Shown here in pieces: positions 42,621-55,439 of a stretch of 64,000 nucleotides of DNA. The stretch is taken from positions 6,662,853 through 6,726,852 of the forward strand of contig JAQFVV010000021.1 of assembly GCA_028023455.1 (NCBI GenBank), given 5' to 3'. Numbering within the stretch: position 1 is the stretch's first letter; each line of letters opens with the position of its first letter. This stretch comes from Epiperipatus broadwayi. Taxonomy: Eukaryota; Onychophora; Udeonychophora; Euonychophora; Peripatidae. Made by a program: the position numbers and the translations under genes. The notes under the pieces are model-generated. The model had not been told where the DNA came from and made no database searches. It saw nothing but the letters and a program-made list of their open reading frames with translations.

Positions 42621-43744
42621 CATAAACTTTTCATTTTAGGGTAAACATAAAGAATGCAAGCTCTACACCAACAAAGTGGCATCTCTCAAAGCCTTGAGTT
42701 TGAAACCCTTTTTAATTAAATGCAGCCTAACCCAGCATATACTATAAGCCATATTTACTCAATATCATTACATGCAATTCTATTTTAATCTTTCAAATGA
42801 AAAAAAAGTCTCAATTTTTTTTTGTGGATTTAGAAATGGGGGGAAAAATAACATGTATTAAAATGTATTACTTTGCAAGTATTTCCAGACTACTTTGAAA
42901 AATGAAAACCATGTTTAGAGGATGGCATTGCATCAAATGGAGAGTAATTTGAAAGTGATTAAATTTATAACACTTAAAAATGAATAAACAAGTTTTTATT
43001 ATAAAATTCGGTTATATTTGAGTTCTGTCCTCATATGCAAATAGAGTGTTCTCAATGTATGTATAAGAAATTGGAAATGACTTTTTATCCTTTGTGTTAT
43101 CAATAGCATTGCATTACTTTTATTTGTTAAAAATCAGCAAACATAAAACAAGCATTTATACTTGTGATATCAGACCCTGTAATGATTAACATACACTGCT
43201 GAAGATCTGAATGTAACTTTAAGAAGAACACATACACAATAAAAAAAAATCAAAAAATAAATATTGACTATGTTATAGTAAATGAGATCAGAAGACAAAA
43301 TGTTGTATACATGTAGAGAAGATGCTGTAGGAAAAATTACTAAAACAAATATTAATCAATATGCCATCAGGAAAGGGCAGAAGAAAAAGAACAACAACAA
43401 CAAAAAAAAACAATTTTCACAAATAAATAGAAAGAAAAACCAGAAGAAATAAATTACAGAGAGATTTGTGGATAATAGAATGAAATGGCAATTGGGAAAC
43501 CAAAAATATTGTAGAGCATTATAATCTGACATGAAGAGTTATATGGACATTTTTTACTCATAAAAAAATTAAATAAATAAATACATACACAGTACATTCA
43601 CTTTCTCTCCCTCATACATGCACAAACAAATATATATACATATGATAAATGGGGTTAAATCTTTCTAACATCATGGGTTTTAAGTAAAAGAAATTAAATA
43701 AAAGAACACACCTTTTTTTTTCTACTTAAATTTAAGACAAAAGA
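42621..43744. other. A+T-rich stretch, nothing recognised
   Basis: No element or gene signature found. Poly-A-rich. Confidence 0.4.
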
Positions 43745-43830
43745 CCTATAATAGGTTGGCAGAGAAAACTTGTTTAATCTTAGGACTATCAATTAGTAAT
43801 TGATAGCTTCCTAGTAATGTTAAGGCTAAA
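43745..43830. repeat. Repeat family E copy (reverse)
   Basis: 'acctataataggttggcaga' and 'ctatcaattagtaattgata' match family E in the opposite orientation. Confidence 0.6.
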
Positions 43831-43873
43831 GTTATTTCTGGTATGTTTGCATGCATATAATCCCTTAACTTCC

Positions 43874-43905
<32 letters not shown>

Positions 43906-45480
43906 AAAAACTTCTTATAAAAGACAATCTAGAATTTAAATAAATTAAAGATAATATAAATCATCAGATTGGCTTAAGTCTTATAAACAAATAAGAATAT
44001 ATGGAAGGTACATGATTATTTTATTGTAAAAATTGATATGTATATATATATCTCATTCATTAATTTCACATATTATAGATAATCCTAAAGCATTGATGTA
44101 TATTCTTTAATTAAACAATAATTGATTACCGTTTTCATGAATTATTGATTTTCCATTTTAATAATCATTTTAAATACACTATAAAAATCATCACCATCAG
44201 CATCAATGATTTTTCAAATGTCAGATCTCCCTTATCATAGCAGATCATTTTGTCTAAGCCCTTTTTCCACTACTTTTTTGTACACTCACATTACACATTT
44301 CATAAGTTCACTTACAGTTTTATTTATCTCTCTTATCACCCATAATCTCTTTCAATACACTTTCTATATTTCCACTAACTATATATATACAAGTAACTCC
44401 AGTTCAATTAATTTTGTTGTCTTTTTGTGACAAATCTCTTTTGCCCATTTTTATACAATGATTACAATTTTAATTTTACCTTTACAACATGTCATTTCTC
44501 TTCTCCCCACAATCCATATCTTCATTTTTTATTTTTTGATTATATAAAATTTTCTAATCCTCATAAAATTATGCCACAAATTTATATGATTTTTCAAAAG
44601 TTGGCTTTTTCTACACTCTTATATTTTAACTATTTTTTATTAGTTGAAAGAATGTTTGCGGAGTAGAAAAACCAATGACAAACATGTCTTATATTCTAAA
44701 TATTTTAAAAACTCTTCTTTTTTTTAAAAAAATCTAATTTTATTGGCCACAGAAGTTAATCAAGCTGTTAATTATTTATAAACACTAACCTGTTCTATAA
44801 TTTCCGGTTCTTCTATTTCAGGAATATAGATTTTTGAGTTTAAAATGCTGTATTCCTATAACATAAGAGTACTGAAAATAACTGGTAAAGTTATTTATTT
44901 ATTTATTTATTTAATGATAATAAAATCTTATTTATTTTAATCACTTTAATAATTTTAATTAAATTTTTACTTGACTAAAATATTTTTAGTAATGACTCAA
45001 TTTTTTTTCTGCTTTTAAAACTTATTAATTAATTGAAGAATTAAATTTTCTAAGTCTTCTTTAAAATGTCCATTTTTTTTTAATTTTAAAATTATTATTA
45101 TTGATTTGTTTATCTTCCATCAGATAGGATTAAAATTAATTCAGAATTATATTGATAATTTTTTTATTATAATTTTAATTTATTAAAATGTGGCTTAAAA
45201 TAAGAACATTTAATTACAATTTCAATAGTCTCTTGGGAGTACTTTATATTGTTTAATTAATATTATTAACGCAACACCTTTTTTTTTAATTTATTGAAAA
45301 ATAAATTAACTATCATTTTTATTGTGCAGTACTAAGTAATTAAATAATTAACAGAAGTGTAAAAGAAAATGTTATAAGCTGAAAGTAATAGAAATAAGTT
45401 AAACTGATAATTTGGTAAAAAGTCAAGTTAGTAAATACTTAAGTCAAAAAATTTTAATGCAAGTGGGAACATATTGAGTC
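43831..45480. other. A+T-rich; possible LINE 3' trace at 44160-44300
   Basis: A CACCATCAGCATCAATGAT start at 44190 resembles the minus-strand microsatellite tail of the LINE 3' ends at 2313 and 8663, but the minus-strand translation above it is not convincingly RT-related. The two T-rich frames at 44206-44666 are compositional. Confidence 0.25.
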
Positions 45481-45511
45481 AAATTAATCATAGAATTAGA
45501 TATTCTGTGCA

Positions 45512-45586
45512 TCGTGGCGCTGTTGGCAGAGCTTACGATTCTGGGGTTTGCAATTCAGGCATTCGAAATTCTTACCAACTCCCGAG
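45512..45586 (+). mobile_element. Possible tRNA-like SINE fragment
   Basis: 'cgtggcgctgttggcagagc' resembles an A-box region and 'ggcattcgaaattc' a B-box, about 45 bp apart. It directly precedes the LINE fragment. A related-looking arrangement occurs at 59518-59615. Confidence 0.4.
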
Positions 45587-46110
45587 CAATAAAGTTATTA
45601 AATAGAATTAAATGGCAAGCGTCTGGTAGAAATAAGTTTCTATTAAAAGAAAATATGACTATGCGTTTGAAAAGAAACATATTTAATACATGTATTTTAC
45701 CAGTTCTTTCTTATGGATTTTAGTCTTCAACACTTCATAGAAACACAATACAGATACTTCAGTCCATGCAACTAAGTATGGATAAATGTATATTAAGATA
45801 TAACAAGAAGAAATTAAAATCAAAATATATGGCTAAGAGTATTACTTACTTCACTGAAAAAATTAAAAAACTGAAACGGAGCTGGGTTGGACATATTATT
45901 AGAAGAGATAATAATAGATAGAAAGTTGAAATCGTAAACTCAATCCCATGATATTGCAAAAGATCTAGAAAAAAATCTCACATAAGATAGATGAATGAAT
46001 TAAATATGACTGCTATTATGATGTGAAAAAGAGGAGGCTAGAAGTGGGAGAAACTGGATTAAATTTAGAGAAATCTTCATCCTGCAATAGACTGATAATA
46101 CTTGAAGATT
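45587..46110 (+). mobile_element. LINE 3' end (RTE/CR1-like ORF2 C-terminus)
   Basis: Plus strand reads AIKLLNRIKWQASGRNKFLL, then NMTMRLKRNIFNTCILPVLS and YGF-stop, a STLHRNTIQILQSMQLSMDK block, FTEKIKKLKRSWVGHIIRRD, NNR-stop and VEIVNSIP, and near 46060-46100 REIFILQ-stop-TDN. The motifs ILPVLxYGxE, KxxWxGHxxRRDxNRW and the ILQWTDN-type end are typical of the region after the RT domain. In-frame stops replace Trp codons (TGG to TAG/TGA) at several sites. Dead and 5'-truncated. Confidence 0.88.
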
Positions 46111-47381
46111 ATGATGATTTCTAGAAATTAAAATTTCAAATACAGACATTGGAAAAAATTGCTGATAATTCTTAAAATGTACTTTAATCAAGGAAGATGT
46201 TGTTAGTTATACTATGACATGCATAGCCCAAAATTCCAAATACAATTAAGTAATAGACCATATGGTTTATTGCTACACAATTTATGTAATTATTAAACAC
46301 TAAAGGTGTCACCCTTCAATCCAGAAATCAAAGTCACATTGTCACAGCAAAAAAAGTCTACAACTCCTAAGGTTTTCAAAAAGTCATCAATCTAAATACA
46401 GATGAGATTAATAATGATAAATTTTAGTTAATAGATGAGAACTATTATATATGTAATGCAATATGCCTTTAACCAAAACACCATTTACATTTTTGTTTTG
46501 CATGATAGACTGGTTCTGGAAGATTATATGTAAAAAAAAATCATGTAAAAAATACATTGTATGTTGGTTCCAGACCTAAAAAATTAATGCAAATAATGAA
46601 ATAAACCATATGAAAAACCTTACTATAATCTTATCTTTTTTGCATGCTATCAAATTTTATTTCATAAACATTACTCACAAATAAAAATAAATTATAGAAA
46701 CATAAATTTCATTTGAAAAACAAACAAATTTCATTTGAAAAAAGAAATGTAAAGGATACATGAACATAAAATTGGCAGAATATCATGTTAACAAAAATGC
46801 TTTCCCGTAGAAGTTGATCTTCTCCATTTGTAAGAAGATCTAAAATTTGAATTTTAGTATCCAAAGAAATCACTTTTCACTTATTTTTTGTAGGTGAATT
46901 ATTTGATATTGTATGAGGGCTACCAAAAATATTTTAGATTTAATTGACAAAACTGCACTGTCAGTACAGGTATTATTTATTATGTAAATAATGTTTATTC
47001 TTAGATCTATTTAATACATGCAGACAGTACATTTGTATTATTTCTTCCTAGAAAGTAGAACAGGTTAAAAAACTTTATTGTTAAAAGAAACTGAATATTA
47101 ATTATGCATATTAGGACAGCTAATTAAGAGACAAACTGAGAGTGCATCTAGGGGAGAATTGTCAAGAAGCTAGCTAGAGGTAAATTGAAGGCAACCATGT
47201 TACTAGAAAGTTGTAGGGAACTATTAAGTTATTAATAATAATGCATTTCTTGAAAAGGAGAAATGACAATGTTGAAATTATAACAGTATGTGGAATGATG
47301 TTAATGGTTAATAACTAAGAGTTAAGGATACTCATGTATAGATATTTAAAAGATAAGAGTTAAAGCAACTCTAAATTAATG

Positions 47382-47441
<60 letters not shown>

Positions 47442-48969
47442 CACACAACTTTATTCTAATGTTTGATCCAAAGTTGAATGATAATTCTTGTTGTTATACC
47501 ATTATGTATTGTTATTTAATTTATTTATTTTATTCATAGTCTTCAGTATAGAAAAATAAACTTGCTAAAACAAATAAAAGTTTTTATGTGATTTAATTTA
47601 TTATTGATGCTGATAGAAGCTCCTGTGTTCATAGCAAAACATGGATTCAAAAATATACATACAATGTATAACTTACCATCTATTAAATTTCAACAAAATT
47701 AATAAATTGACTTGCTTTAACTTTTATTGAATTTTAACAGAAACACCAGCAAGATATATATATATTTAAAAAGAGACCTAACATCAAAAATGTCAAATAA
47801 GACACAAAAATTGTTTTTTTTTAGTTTTTGGTTGATTGTGTTATTTCAAATCAACACATGTAAAAAGAGAATTTTTTTAGAAATCATGTTAAAATCAAAA
47901 TGATTTTAAAAAAAGTCAATGTAAAAACAGAATTCAGTATATTTGTATATACTAGTGCACTTTACACAAATTTTCTTTAAATATAAGCAATTATCTCCTC
48001 TTTCTTATACAATTTATTCAATATATACTAATTCTTATTATTTTTTAGCTTTGAATGTCCAGCAAACATCATCAAAACTGCAAAATATGTATGTATATAT
48101 ATATTAATAGAATATAAATTATAAATATAATTTTACTATATTTATATATACTTAATTTTTAACCATTAGGTTGTCTGTTCCAATTATAATCAAATCAGCT
48201 AAAAAACTGATAATTTCTACACTATCATAAGATGATGCCTTCTTTAGAATTATTTTACAAGTAAAAAATCAATAATATTTGAATTTGAAGCTAGAACAAT
48301 AGAAGAATGCAAACTTTCTAAGGTGTTGATTGGTTGTTTCTCATTTTGAACAAAGGGAGCACTTGTCAACAATTTTGACAGCTCCAAGTTCTTTGTTTTG
48401 ATTTTCAAAATGAAAATGAATGTCTTAGAGTATTTTTTTACATATTATAAATTATTTGATAAAATATGCTGAAAATATAATTATTTTAAAAGAATAGTTA
48501 AGATTTTAATAAAAATTCTTTACTTTTACATGAATGTAAATTGTGAAAGAAATCATTATTTTTAGCTTCTCCACTATAGAATATTTTTATAATTATAAAT
48601 ATTTATTTTTGAAAAAAACGTTCATTCACTTTTATAATCTGACAAATTATTAATTTACTTTTTACAAATGAAACTGAAATGAATATATTAAAGATGAATA
48701 TATTTTTACTGCTAATTTTGTAATTGACCAATCAAACATTTAGAGTTCTAATTCTCTTGATGAAACAGAATTTTTGATGGCACAAAGTTTAATTGACTGA
48801 CAAAATACTTAAGGTTTTTGGACATATTTTCATATTTATATTAAATTTATGTTTCTTCTTATTTTATTTACTATCATTTAATTATAACTTATGATTTTAC
48901 TGCTGTCAATAACAAATAAAATACCTTAAGAATTGTATATACATAAATTATATTTATTTCTATTGTACT
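46111..48969. other. A+T-rich stretch; (TA)n at 47384-47439
   Basis: One uninterrupted TA array and otherwise nothing recognised. A 20-bp direct duplication 'acaaatttcatttgaaaaa' occurs at 46705-46745. Confidence 0.4.
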
Positions 48970-51025
48970 TGTGTATATATATATTATAACAATCGAAATG
49001 GTAGACTTACATAAACTGCACTACAGGGCGCCATCTAGGCATTTGAACCTAGAAAAATTTATAAAGTAGGTGGATACGTAAGTAAAAAAAAAAAATATTA
49101 TTTTTTTTCTTGATTCCGGTCATTAGCCCAAGTCACTAGCTCAGTGAGTAGCAGAGATAATAAAATATAAATTTTATATCTTAAATATAAGAGAATAAAA
49201 GCCACTGCCAGAAATTAACACATAAAAAATATTTATTTACGCACATATAAAATCATTCTAAATTCGAGGAATAGGTTTAACATTTTTTTAGATTTTTTAG
49301 ATTACTCTTTAATTGTACATTTACATAAATTTCAATGAGTTTAATATTTTATTTAGATGGTCAAGTATGAATAGACTACATAGATTTGCATCTGAAAATA
49401 AAACATTCTATCCCTATTTAACCTTAGGCTAAAATTCGCAGTCAAACTGGCATCAATCCATCTGATACATTTATGTATTTAATGTAGCATGAAAATACAA
49501 CAGCACAAATATAAGAGAATAAAAGCCACTTGTCCAATACAGGAATATGATGTCTGTATAGCAAGAAGAACAATAAAATAAAAACTCCATAGGAAGGGAC
49601 CGCGATCCTTTTTGCCGACTTACAATCCCATCCATAGGCAAAGGGTTGGTGCGGTGTATACAGCGATTCTGCATGTAGCGAAACTCATACTACATCTACT
49701 AATTACACAAATATATCCAATCCATTGACCCAATTCAACAACAACACAAATAACCTAAGATTACCCTCCCCTAATATAACTTTACAAATCTATATAGCCA
49801 TTCACGCCCGACTTAAATTTAACATTTAAATACATTCGCACAAATGAATTTTATAAAATTTGTTTTAAAATGTTGAGTACAAATCAGCTGCACAGATTCC
49901 ACGGTCAAAAACATTCCAAATTAAACACAACCGATCAAAATACAAAGTCATCGATAAACGTCACTTGCATAGGGAATATACAAATCCCATTAGCATTCAT
50001 CGTAAGATGCTTGCAGTGATATCGTTGACATATATTCTAATCGAATGTGAAAACCACAACATTATCAACCACTAACGAATCTATGCAATGTTTATACCCA
50101 ACCTTAAATTTCCTCATTTAAAATTTAAACAATAAATATTAATACAAATAAATAATAAATGGAAATTATTTTTTTATCAAACGCAAACATATATAAAATT
50201 ACACATTATCAATTGAGTTGACACATAAGTCAGAGAAAAGTTCTTTTTATAAAATTTAAATTAACTTATCAATCTTTAAAGTTCTTAATTAATATTATGA
50301 TTTTAACAATTGTTCAGTTCTATTGCTTATGGTAGAAGAGTCCCTGTTCCCGTTGGCAATTCCCATGGAGACTTTCCTGGAAGACCGGCCTGATATTTTG
50401 GAGGTAGCATTAGCTGGTTCTGTTCTGGTATCACAGTCTTTGCATTTTTAAAATAAGTGAGTGAGGACGACAAGTGCGTCTTGTCGCTTGACTCACCAAA
50501 ATCAAGTTGGAAAAAAACTGACTGGAACTCAATATTTTTTCTTTTTATAGTCCTCCTATGGATTCCATGAACAAAAACGTCACTGTTCTGTTTTTCGTTA
50601 TGGTCCGGGCCTTTATTTGCTTCCATTAATCAAGCTAAAATCTCTTTCTTCTCTTATCTAACTTTTCATCTGACTTTTTAATTAAACAGCTTTTAGATAA
50701 TTAATAAACAATCATCTCCATTTATAGATTACAGGAATTAATTAATACCTGTTTTTATTTTAACTTACGCTATTTTTTTATTAAAATATTTTTATATTTC
50801 AATCTTGTATTTTTTTATTAAAAAAAATACGTTCAAATACTTTTTTTTTTTTTGTTTATGAAAAAAATAATTTTAAAGTTTAGCATCTGTGCGAATAACG
50901 TTTAACAAACATTTTAATTTTAGCATTTAGTTTTTTTCTTTTTAATACACTTATTTTTATATGCGAACTTAAAAGTTTTTATTTCAATTTAATGTAACGA
51001 CATATTTATATATCGTTACAATATA
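48970..51025 (-). mobile_element. Unclassified 2.1-kb element, copy 2 (inverted)
   Basis: Minus-strand copy matching 36829-38998 along most of its length and at both ends: '(TA)n ttgtaacg...gtcgttacatt' at 50990-51025, and 'aatcgttgttataat'-like at 48980. It includes the 'ggcgccctgtagtgcagttt' end block and an ORF at 50327-50626. The ends share only a short imperfect inverted motif (ATATATTrTAAyG), and the (TA)n on both sides could be the target. It might be a DNA transposon using TA targets. No enzyme is recognised. Confidence 0.7.
50327..50626 (-). CDS. 99-codon ORF in the 2.1-kb element, function unknown
   Basis: ATG at 50626 in a favourable context (A at -3, G at +4), stop TAA at 50327-50329. 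The product is hydrophilic, with a basic HRRTIKRKN stretch near residue 23 and a Pro/Gly-rich end (LPPKYQAGLPGKSPWELPTG). Its composition is less A+T-driven than other frames in the window, suggesting past or present selection. The same ATGGAA position exists in copy 1 but the frame is closed there. It may be a full small protein or a first exon (a GT follows GGAAA near the end). No family is recognised. Confidence 0.35.
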   Translation of the reverse strand: MEANKGPDHNEKQNSDVFVHGIHRRTIKRKNIEFQSVFFQLDFGESSDKTHLSSSLTYFKNAKTVIPEQNQLMLPPKYQAGLPGKSPWELPTGTGTLLP

Positions 51026-51044
51026 TATATATATATATATATAT

Positions 51045-51150
51045 GTAACTCTATAAATAAATATTTGAAAATACAGTAATTAAAAGTCAATAAAAATTAT
51101 ATGTATAACTTTTAATTACTGTATTTTCAAATATTTATTTATAGAGTTAC
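51045..51150. repeat. Perfect 43-bp inverted repeat
   Basis: 51045-51087 and 51108-51150 are exact reverse complements with a 20-nt loop. (TA)n flanks it on the left and at 51190-51222. Such perfect arms mean recent origin or ongoing gene conversion. Confidence 0.93.
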
Positions 51151-51185
51151 GTATATTATTTTGACAAAATACAGACATCGATTTG

Positions 51186-51226
<41 letters not shown>

Positions 51227-51267
51227 ACTCTGATGAAAACAGTTGGATAGGCAAAACTGTAGTTAAC

Positions 51268-51482
51268 TAAACAACAACAACAATAGGCTAATGGCTTTAT
51301 TGCTCAGGAGTTCAAAAAAAGTTAAAGTGCAAGACCTAAAAGGGCCAGAATCCATTCTGGGACCATCCATTACTAATTTAGACATCGTGGTAAAGTATTC
51401 ATTTTGGGATCAGAAGGTCCCTGGATAAATTCTGGTGCTCAAATTCCTTATAAACTTTTGAGCAATAAAACCATTAGTTTGT
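51268..51482. mobile_element. Two SINE family D copies, head to head
   Basis: Left, minus: 'ctaatggctttattgctcag' to 'ccagaatccattctgggacc'. Right, plus: 'agacatcgtggtaaagtatt' (A-box-like), 'ggtccctggataaattctgg' (B-box-like), 'tgctcaaattccttataaac' and 'gagcaataaaaccattag'. The pair forms an imperfect palindrome. Confidence 0.75.
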
Positions 51483-54284
51483 TAATAATATAACCAATGC
51501 ATATAAGTTGAAAAAGAAAAAAAAAAGGGATAGAAATATTACTTCAAGAACAAATTTTCTTTACAAGTAATGTATTTTTAGATAAAACTTACTTAAAACA
51601 ATCACCTTTCAATGAATACATACTTATTTTTATTACACTAAAATTATTATATATTTTTAACATAAGATATAATCTTAATATAAAAAAATATATTCATATA
51701 ATACTCCTTACATAATCACATCTTCATCTTTTGATTGTTTATCATTTTCTTTGCTTATTCTTACATTTCATATAGTTGCAGGCAGCAGAGAAAATATGCT
51801 AATAATATCTAAAATATAATTCAAATCCCCCAGATCTTCATTAAACCAAGTCACACTTACATTGTACAATGCACATCAATGATTACAAAACAAAGAGTAT
51901 GTGGCTTTTGAGAATTTATGAGTGGTTTACTTTAGTTAGAAAAAACTGATTACATTTTATTAGCCATTGATTTTTCCCACCTCCCACTCCACTGCCTTAT
52001 TCATATGTCTAAAATGTAAAAAATGTATTAATAGTGATTTTTATTCATCTAAGATATATAAATAGTAAAATGCAAATAACTAAAAGATAAAGACTCATAT
52101 ATCTATGTAAAAGAGCATTATATAAACATGTTTTGTAGTTACCAAATTCACCACTTTCTTTATTTTGCTGTAATATATTATATAAATACAATTTATCCAC
52201 TGTATTTTAAATACTTTTTAGCAAAAACCTTTTATTGTACAAATATACAATCTTATGTTTCGACTATACTGCAGACTTCTTCAAAGCCACTTTTACTTTA
52301 ATTTTTAAAATCTTTTGCAGTTTGTTTATTGGAATAAGTGATTGCTGAAAACATATTTATTATGCTCAATTGTAGTTACTTATAGAATAATGATGAAAAT
52401 GTATAATAAGCTTTATCTCTAAAACAGTTGAGTCATGAAGGCTATAATGTTTGACCAAATCAATCAGTGACTTGATTGTCATTAATTGTAATTTCCTGTG
52501 CTTGCTATTTTATTACACCATTTAACTCTATCTTTTCAAATTATAGTAGTATTATAAATCTTAATAAGTTCTTGTATGTCAGACATATTAATAAAATAAT
52601 GACACTTTATAGTTGACCCTAACAAGTGCTGGGATATCATATCAGCACACAAATATATTAGCTGATAATTTAAAACATAGCACAGAATTTTATGCTTCTG
52701 CCATGTACTTAACATTGTTAGAGGCAAATTCACTTGTAGGAAATATTCAGTTTACTTTCAAGATATTTACTGTGTCCAATTTCTGATACTGGCATGTAGC
52801 ATTTGTGGAACAAATTCAAACTTACTCTATATTATTATTATTTTTTGAAAAGTACATTGTATTAGTTTTAAAGTTGTGAAATTGTTGTGTATTATAGGCC
52901 CTTTTAAAATAAACATTCTGGATCTTAGTTGTTAAGAATAATGTAAATATAAGGAAAGAGTTTTGCCTTTGTTTACATATATCATTAATTGCAATGTAAA
53001 AAAGCCACAACAATTGATCGTTAGACTCTGTCCAAAAAGGTTAGCTACACTTTATTGGCAAAAAAGATTCGCTAAATCTAATTATCTGAAGATTCAGCTA
53101 ATAGCATTATTTGGCATACTTGAAAACTAATAAAAAGAAAGACAACTATTGGACAAGCATTTACAAGGGAAAAAAAGATGCTTCTGCTGTTATAGAACAT
53201 TAAAAAGAAACCACTTTTACAAATGCCAGAAATGTCATGAACCAATTTGTCTGAAACACATTATTAGTCAATAATTAACAATTATTTTAAACATAATATC
53301 ATTAACACTATTGTAAATAAGAACAAGATAATTTAATTTGAGCGCTTTAGATGGGATGCTGATGGACATTAAACTTTCCTTCACTTCATTTTGCTGCTTT
53401 TATACTTATTTGATGGTAGAAGTTGAAGTTAAAATACTGTTGATTTATTAATTAAAAAAATCTAAAGAGGTCAGTATTCTGCAGCTATCAGAAATTTCAA
53501 ATTAATATGAATCTGTCTATGACTCATTGATTATTTGTCTGCTTTGAGATCATTTGCAAGATTATTTTATGAAGATTATTACAAAAAGTGAAATTTTTGC
53601 CTAGTTTATTTAAATGTTAATGATTATTTTTACACAATATTTATGTAATAATTATTTAAAAACAAAAGTATATATGATTGAATTTTGATTTTATTCGAAT
53701 AGATTTTATTTTTAAAAATATATATAAACAAATCCATTCAAAACTATAAGGAAAAAAACTATGGTGGTAAGATTATTAATAATTATTTTTAATACTTTTT
53801 AACATTGGTAGACTGTATACTTTGCAATATTTCAACAATTATAAATCCAATTTTAATATTTAGGACAGAATTTGATACATTTTGATAGCTTTACATTCCT
53901 TCATTCAACTTTTTAGAAAAAAATGTTCAATCAACAAAATTTTTATTAATTTTCTTTCTTACATGGGGAATGACTTTTATTTACATCATTCTCTAAGAAA
54001 CAAAACAACTGTTCTTTTATGTTTTATCTTTATTATTACTACTTTTTTATATTCAACAAAGTTCAAATATGCTTTCTAAAGAGAGTTTTTGACTTGTAAT
54101 CTTGAATTTCTAACAAATCAAGATCGATCTATTAAATTCTAATGCAAAATAATAGTTTAATATTAAAACCAAATAGTGAATTATTATAAAAATTGTCACC
54201 AGGAAAAACAATATAATTTTTTAATTTGTTGAAAAGTTTTTTAACATTTTGTGTAATTTTGTTTATGAAAATGGAGGTTGGAGT
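51483..54284. other. A+T-rich stretch, nothing recognised
   Basis: Short frames only (for example 52536-52733, 53882-54079) with composition expected of noncoding DNA. No repeats of the families above were noticed. Confidence 0.4.
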
Positions 54285-54346
54285 AAGTTGAAGCCTATCC
54301 ATTAAAGTGTAAGGATTTGCTATCTTAAAATAAACTAACCACTGAT

Positions 54347-54377
<31 letters not shown>

Positions 54378-54582
54378 TGGTAATCTGGATCAATTGATGA
54401 GTGCTGGTTTAGCACAAAATACATATATTGGTAATTATTTATATTTTCTGTATGTATTTTGTCATGTGTAGCAGTAGTATGAGATAGTGTGGATAGTGAA
54501 GGGGCTTAAAAGTCTGAGTTCAGATCACCTATATTTACAATTAGGCTCCAGGTATAAGAGTGCCTGGTATTTCAAATCTTAA
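54285..54582 (+). repeat. Hammerhead repeat family B copy
   Basis: 'ttggagtaagttgaagccta', 'ccattaaagtgtaagg', a (TA)n of 25 bp at 54347-54371, the ribozyme, 'gtatgagatagtgtggatag', 'gagttcagatcacc', 'ttaggctccaggtataagag' and the common end 'tgcctggtatttcaaat'. Confidence 0.82.
54375..54438 (+). ncRNA. Decayed hammerhead ribozyme (family B)
   Basis: TTGATGA (C3 to T), perfect stem II GTGCT ggttt AGCAC, AAAA (G12 to A), stem III AT acat AT, TTGG. Two core transitions, predicted inactive. Confidence 0.65.
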
Positions 54583-54736
54583 TAAAATTATATATAACTT
54601 TCTGAATAGCTAATTTATTATATGCTGACTAACTTTTCAGTAGTATGTGATACCAGATTGTAGAAACTGGAATTTTGATAGGTCATAGTGGTTGAGGATT
54701 AATTAATAATGACAGAAAACTAGTAATTAATGCTCA

Positions 54737-55027
54737 ATGCTGTTGATGAATATTGAAGGAAATGGAAATATTTTTTTAATAATTAATAAAAAGCATTATA
54801 TCAGTGATTTTCAATCAAGGTTTTCAAAGTTATTTGAGAGATGGAGTGACACTTTGGAGATTTTGCAAAAAATAGTTATGAACACCAGTGTAATGCCTGT
54901 TACTATGGAAACGCAAAATGAAAACACAAAAGAATATCAAGTTATTCACAGACCAACTAATTTCTCAAGTCAGATTACTAAAAATCCTTTAACAAAGGAT
55001 CAAGAAGTGCACATTTTCTCATATTAA
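54737..55027 (+). CDS. 96-codon ORF, unrecognised
   Basis: Open from an ATG at 54737 to TAA at 55025-55027. From about residue 28 the composition is more protein-like (FQSRFSKLFERWSDTLEILQ, then a Thr/Asn/Gln-rich stretch) than the A+T-driven frames around it. A possible splice acceptor (tatatcag) lies at about 54803-54810, so 54811-55027 could be an exon or transposon fragment. No family is recognised and no donor-supported gene model can be made. Confidence 0.2.
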   Translation: MLLMNIEGNGNIFLIINKKHYISDFQSRFSKLFERWSDTLEILQKIVMNTSVMPVTMETQNENTKEYQVIHRPTNFSSQITKNPLTKDQEVHIFSY

Positions 55028-55439
55028 TGTTTATTTATTGATCAAATAGACATTTACCTAACCAATAATTTGACATTAATGCACAATAGTGTCAGCATGT
55101 TGGTTGTGATGAGTATTTAAGAATCTGACTTCAAAATTGTAGTAACATATTCAAATTTATCTGCTTTGCAAATAAGTTTGAATTCTCAGCAGACACTTCA
55201 TATTTAATAGCTGTGATGTATTTGTGGATTTTACAATTCTTAGAACATAAATTTAAATGAATACATTCTGAATTGATGAAAATACTATAAGGCAAAGAAA
55301 GCTGTGATATATTATTGAAATTTTCTACTATTTACTTATAAATTTCTGCATTAACAACCATTGAAATTATTAAAAGAGTATAAAATTAAGATCAATTGAG
55401 AAAAAGTAGAATATAATATTTCTGTAGCACAATTTTCAC

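Noticed and set aside
44206-44666. Two adjacent 74- and 79-codon ORFs (possible split gene)
   Set aside because: Phe/Ser/Thr/His-rich, compositional; no motif on this strand and only a doubtful LINE trace on the other.
49471-49674. 67-codon ORF in copy 2 of the 2.1-kb element as a conserved protein
   Set aside because: The corresponding region in copy 1 is not open, and the sequence shows no domain.
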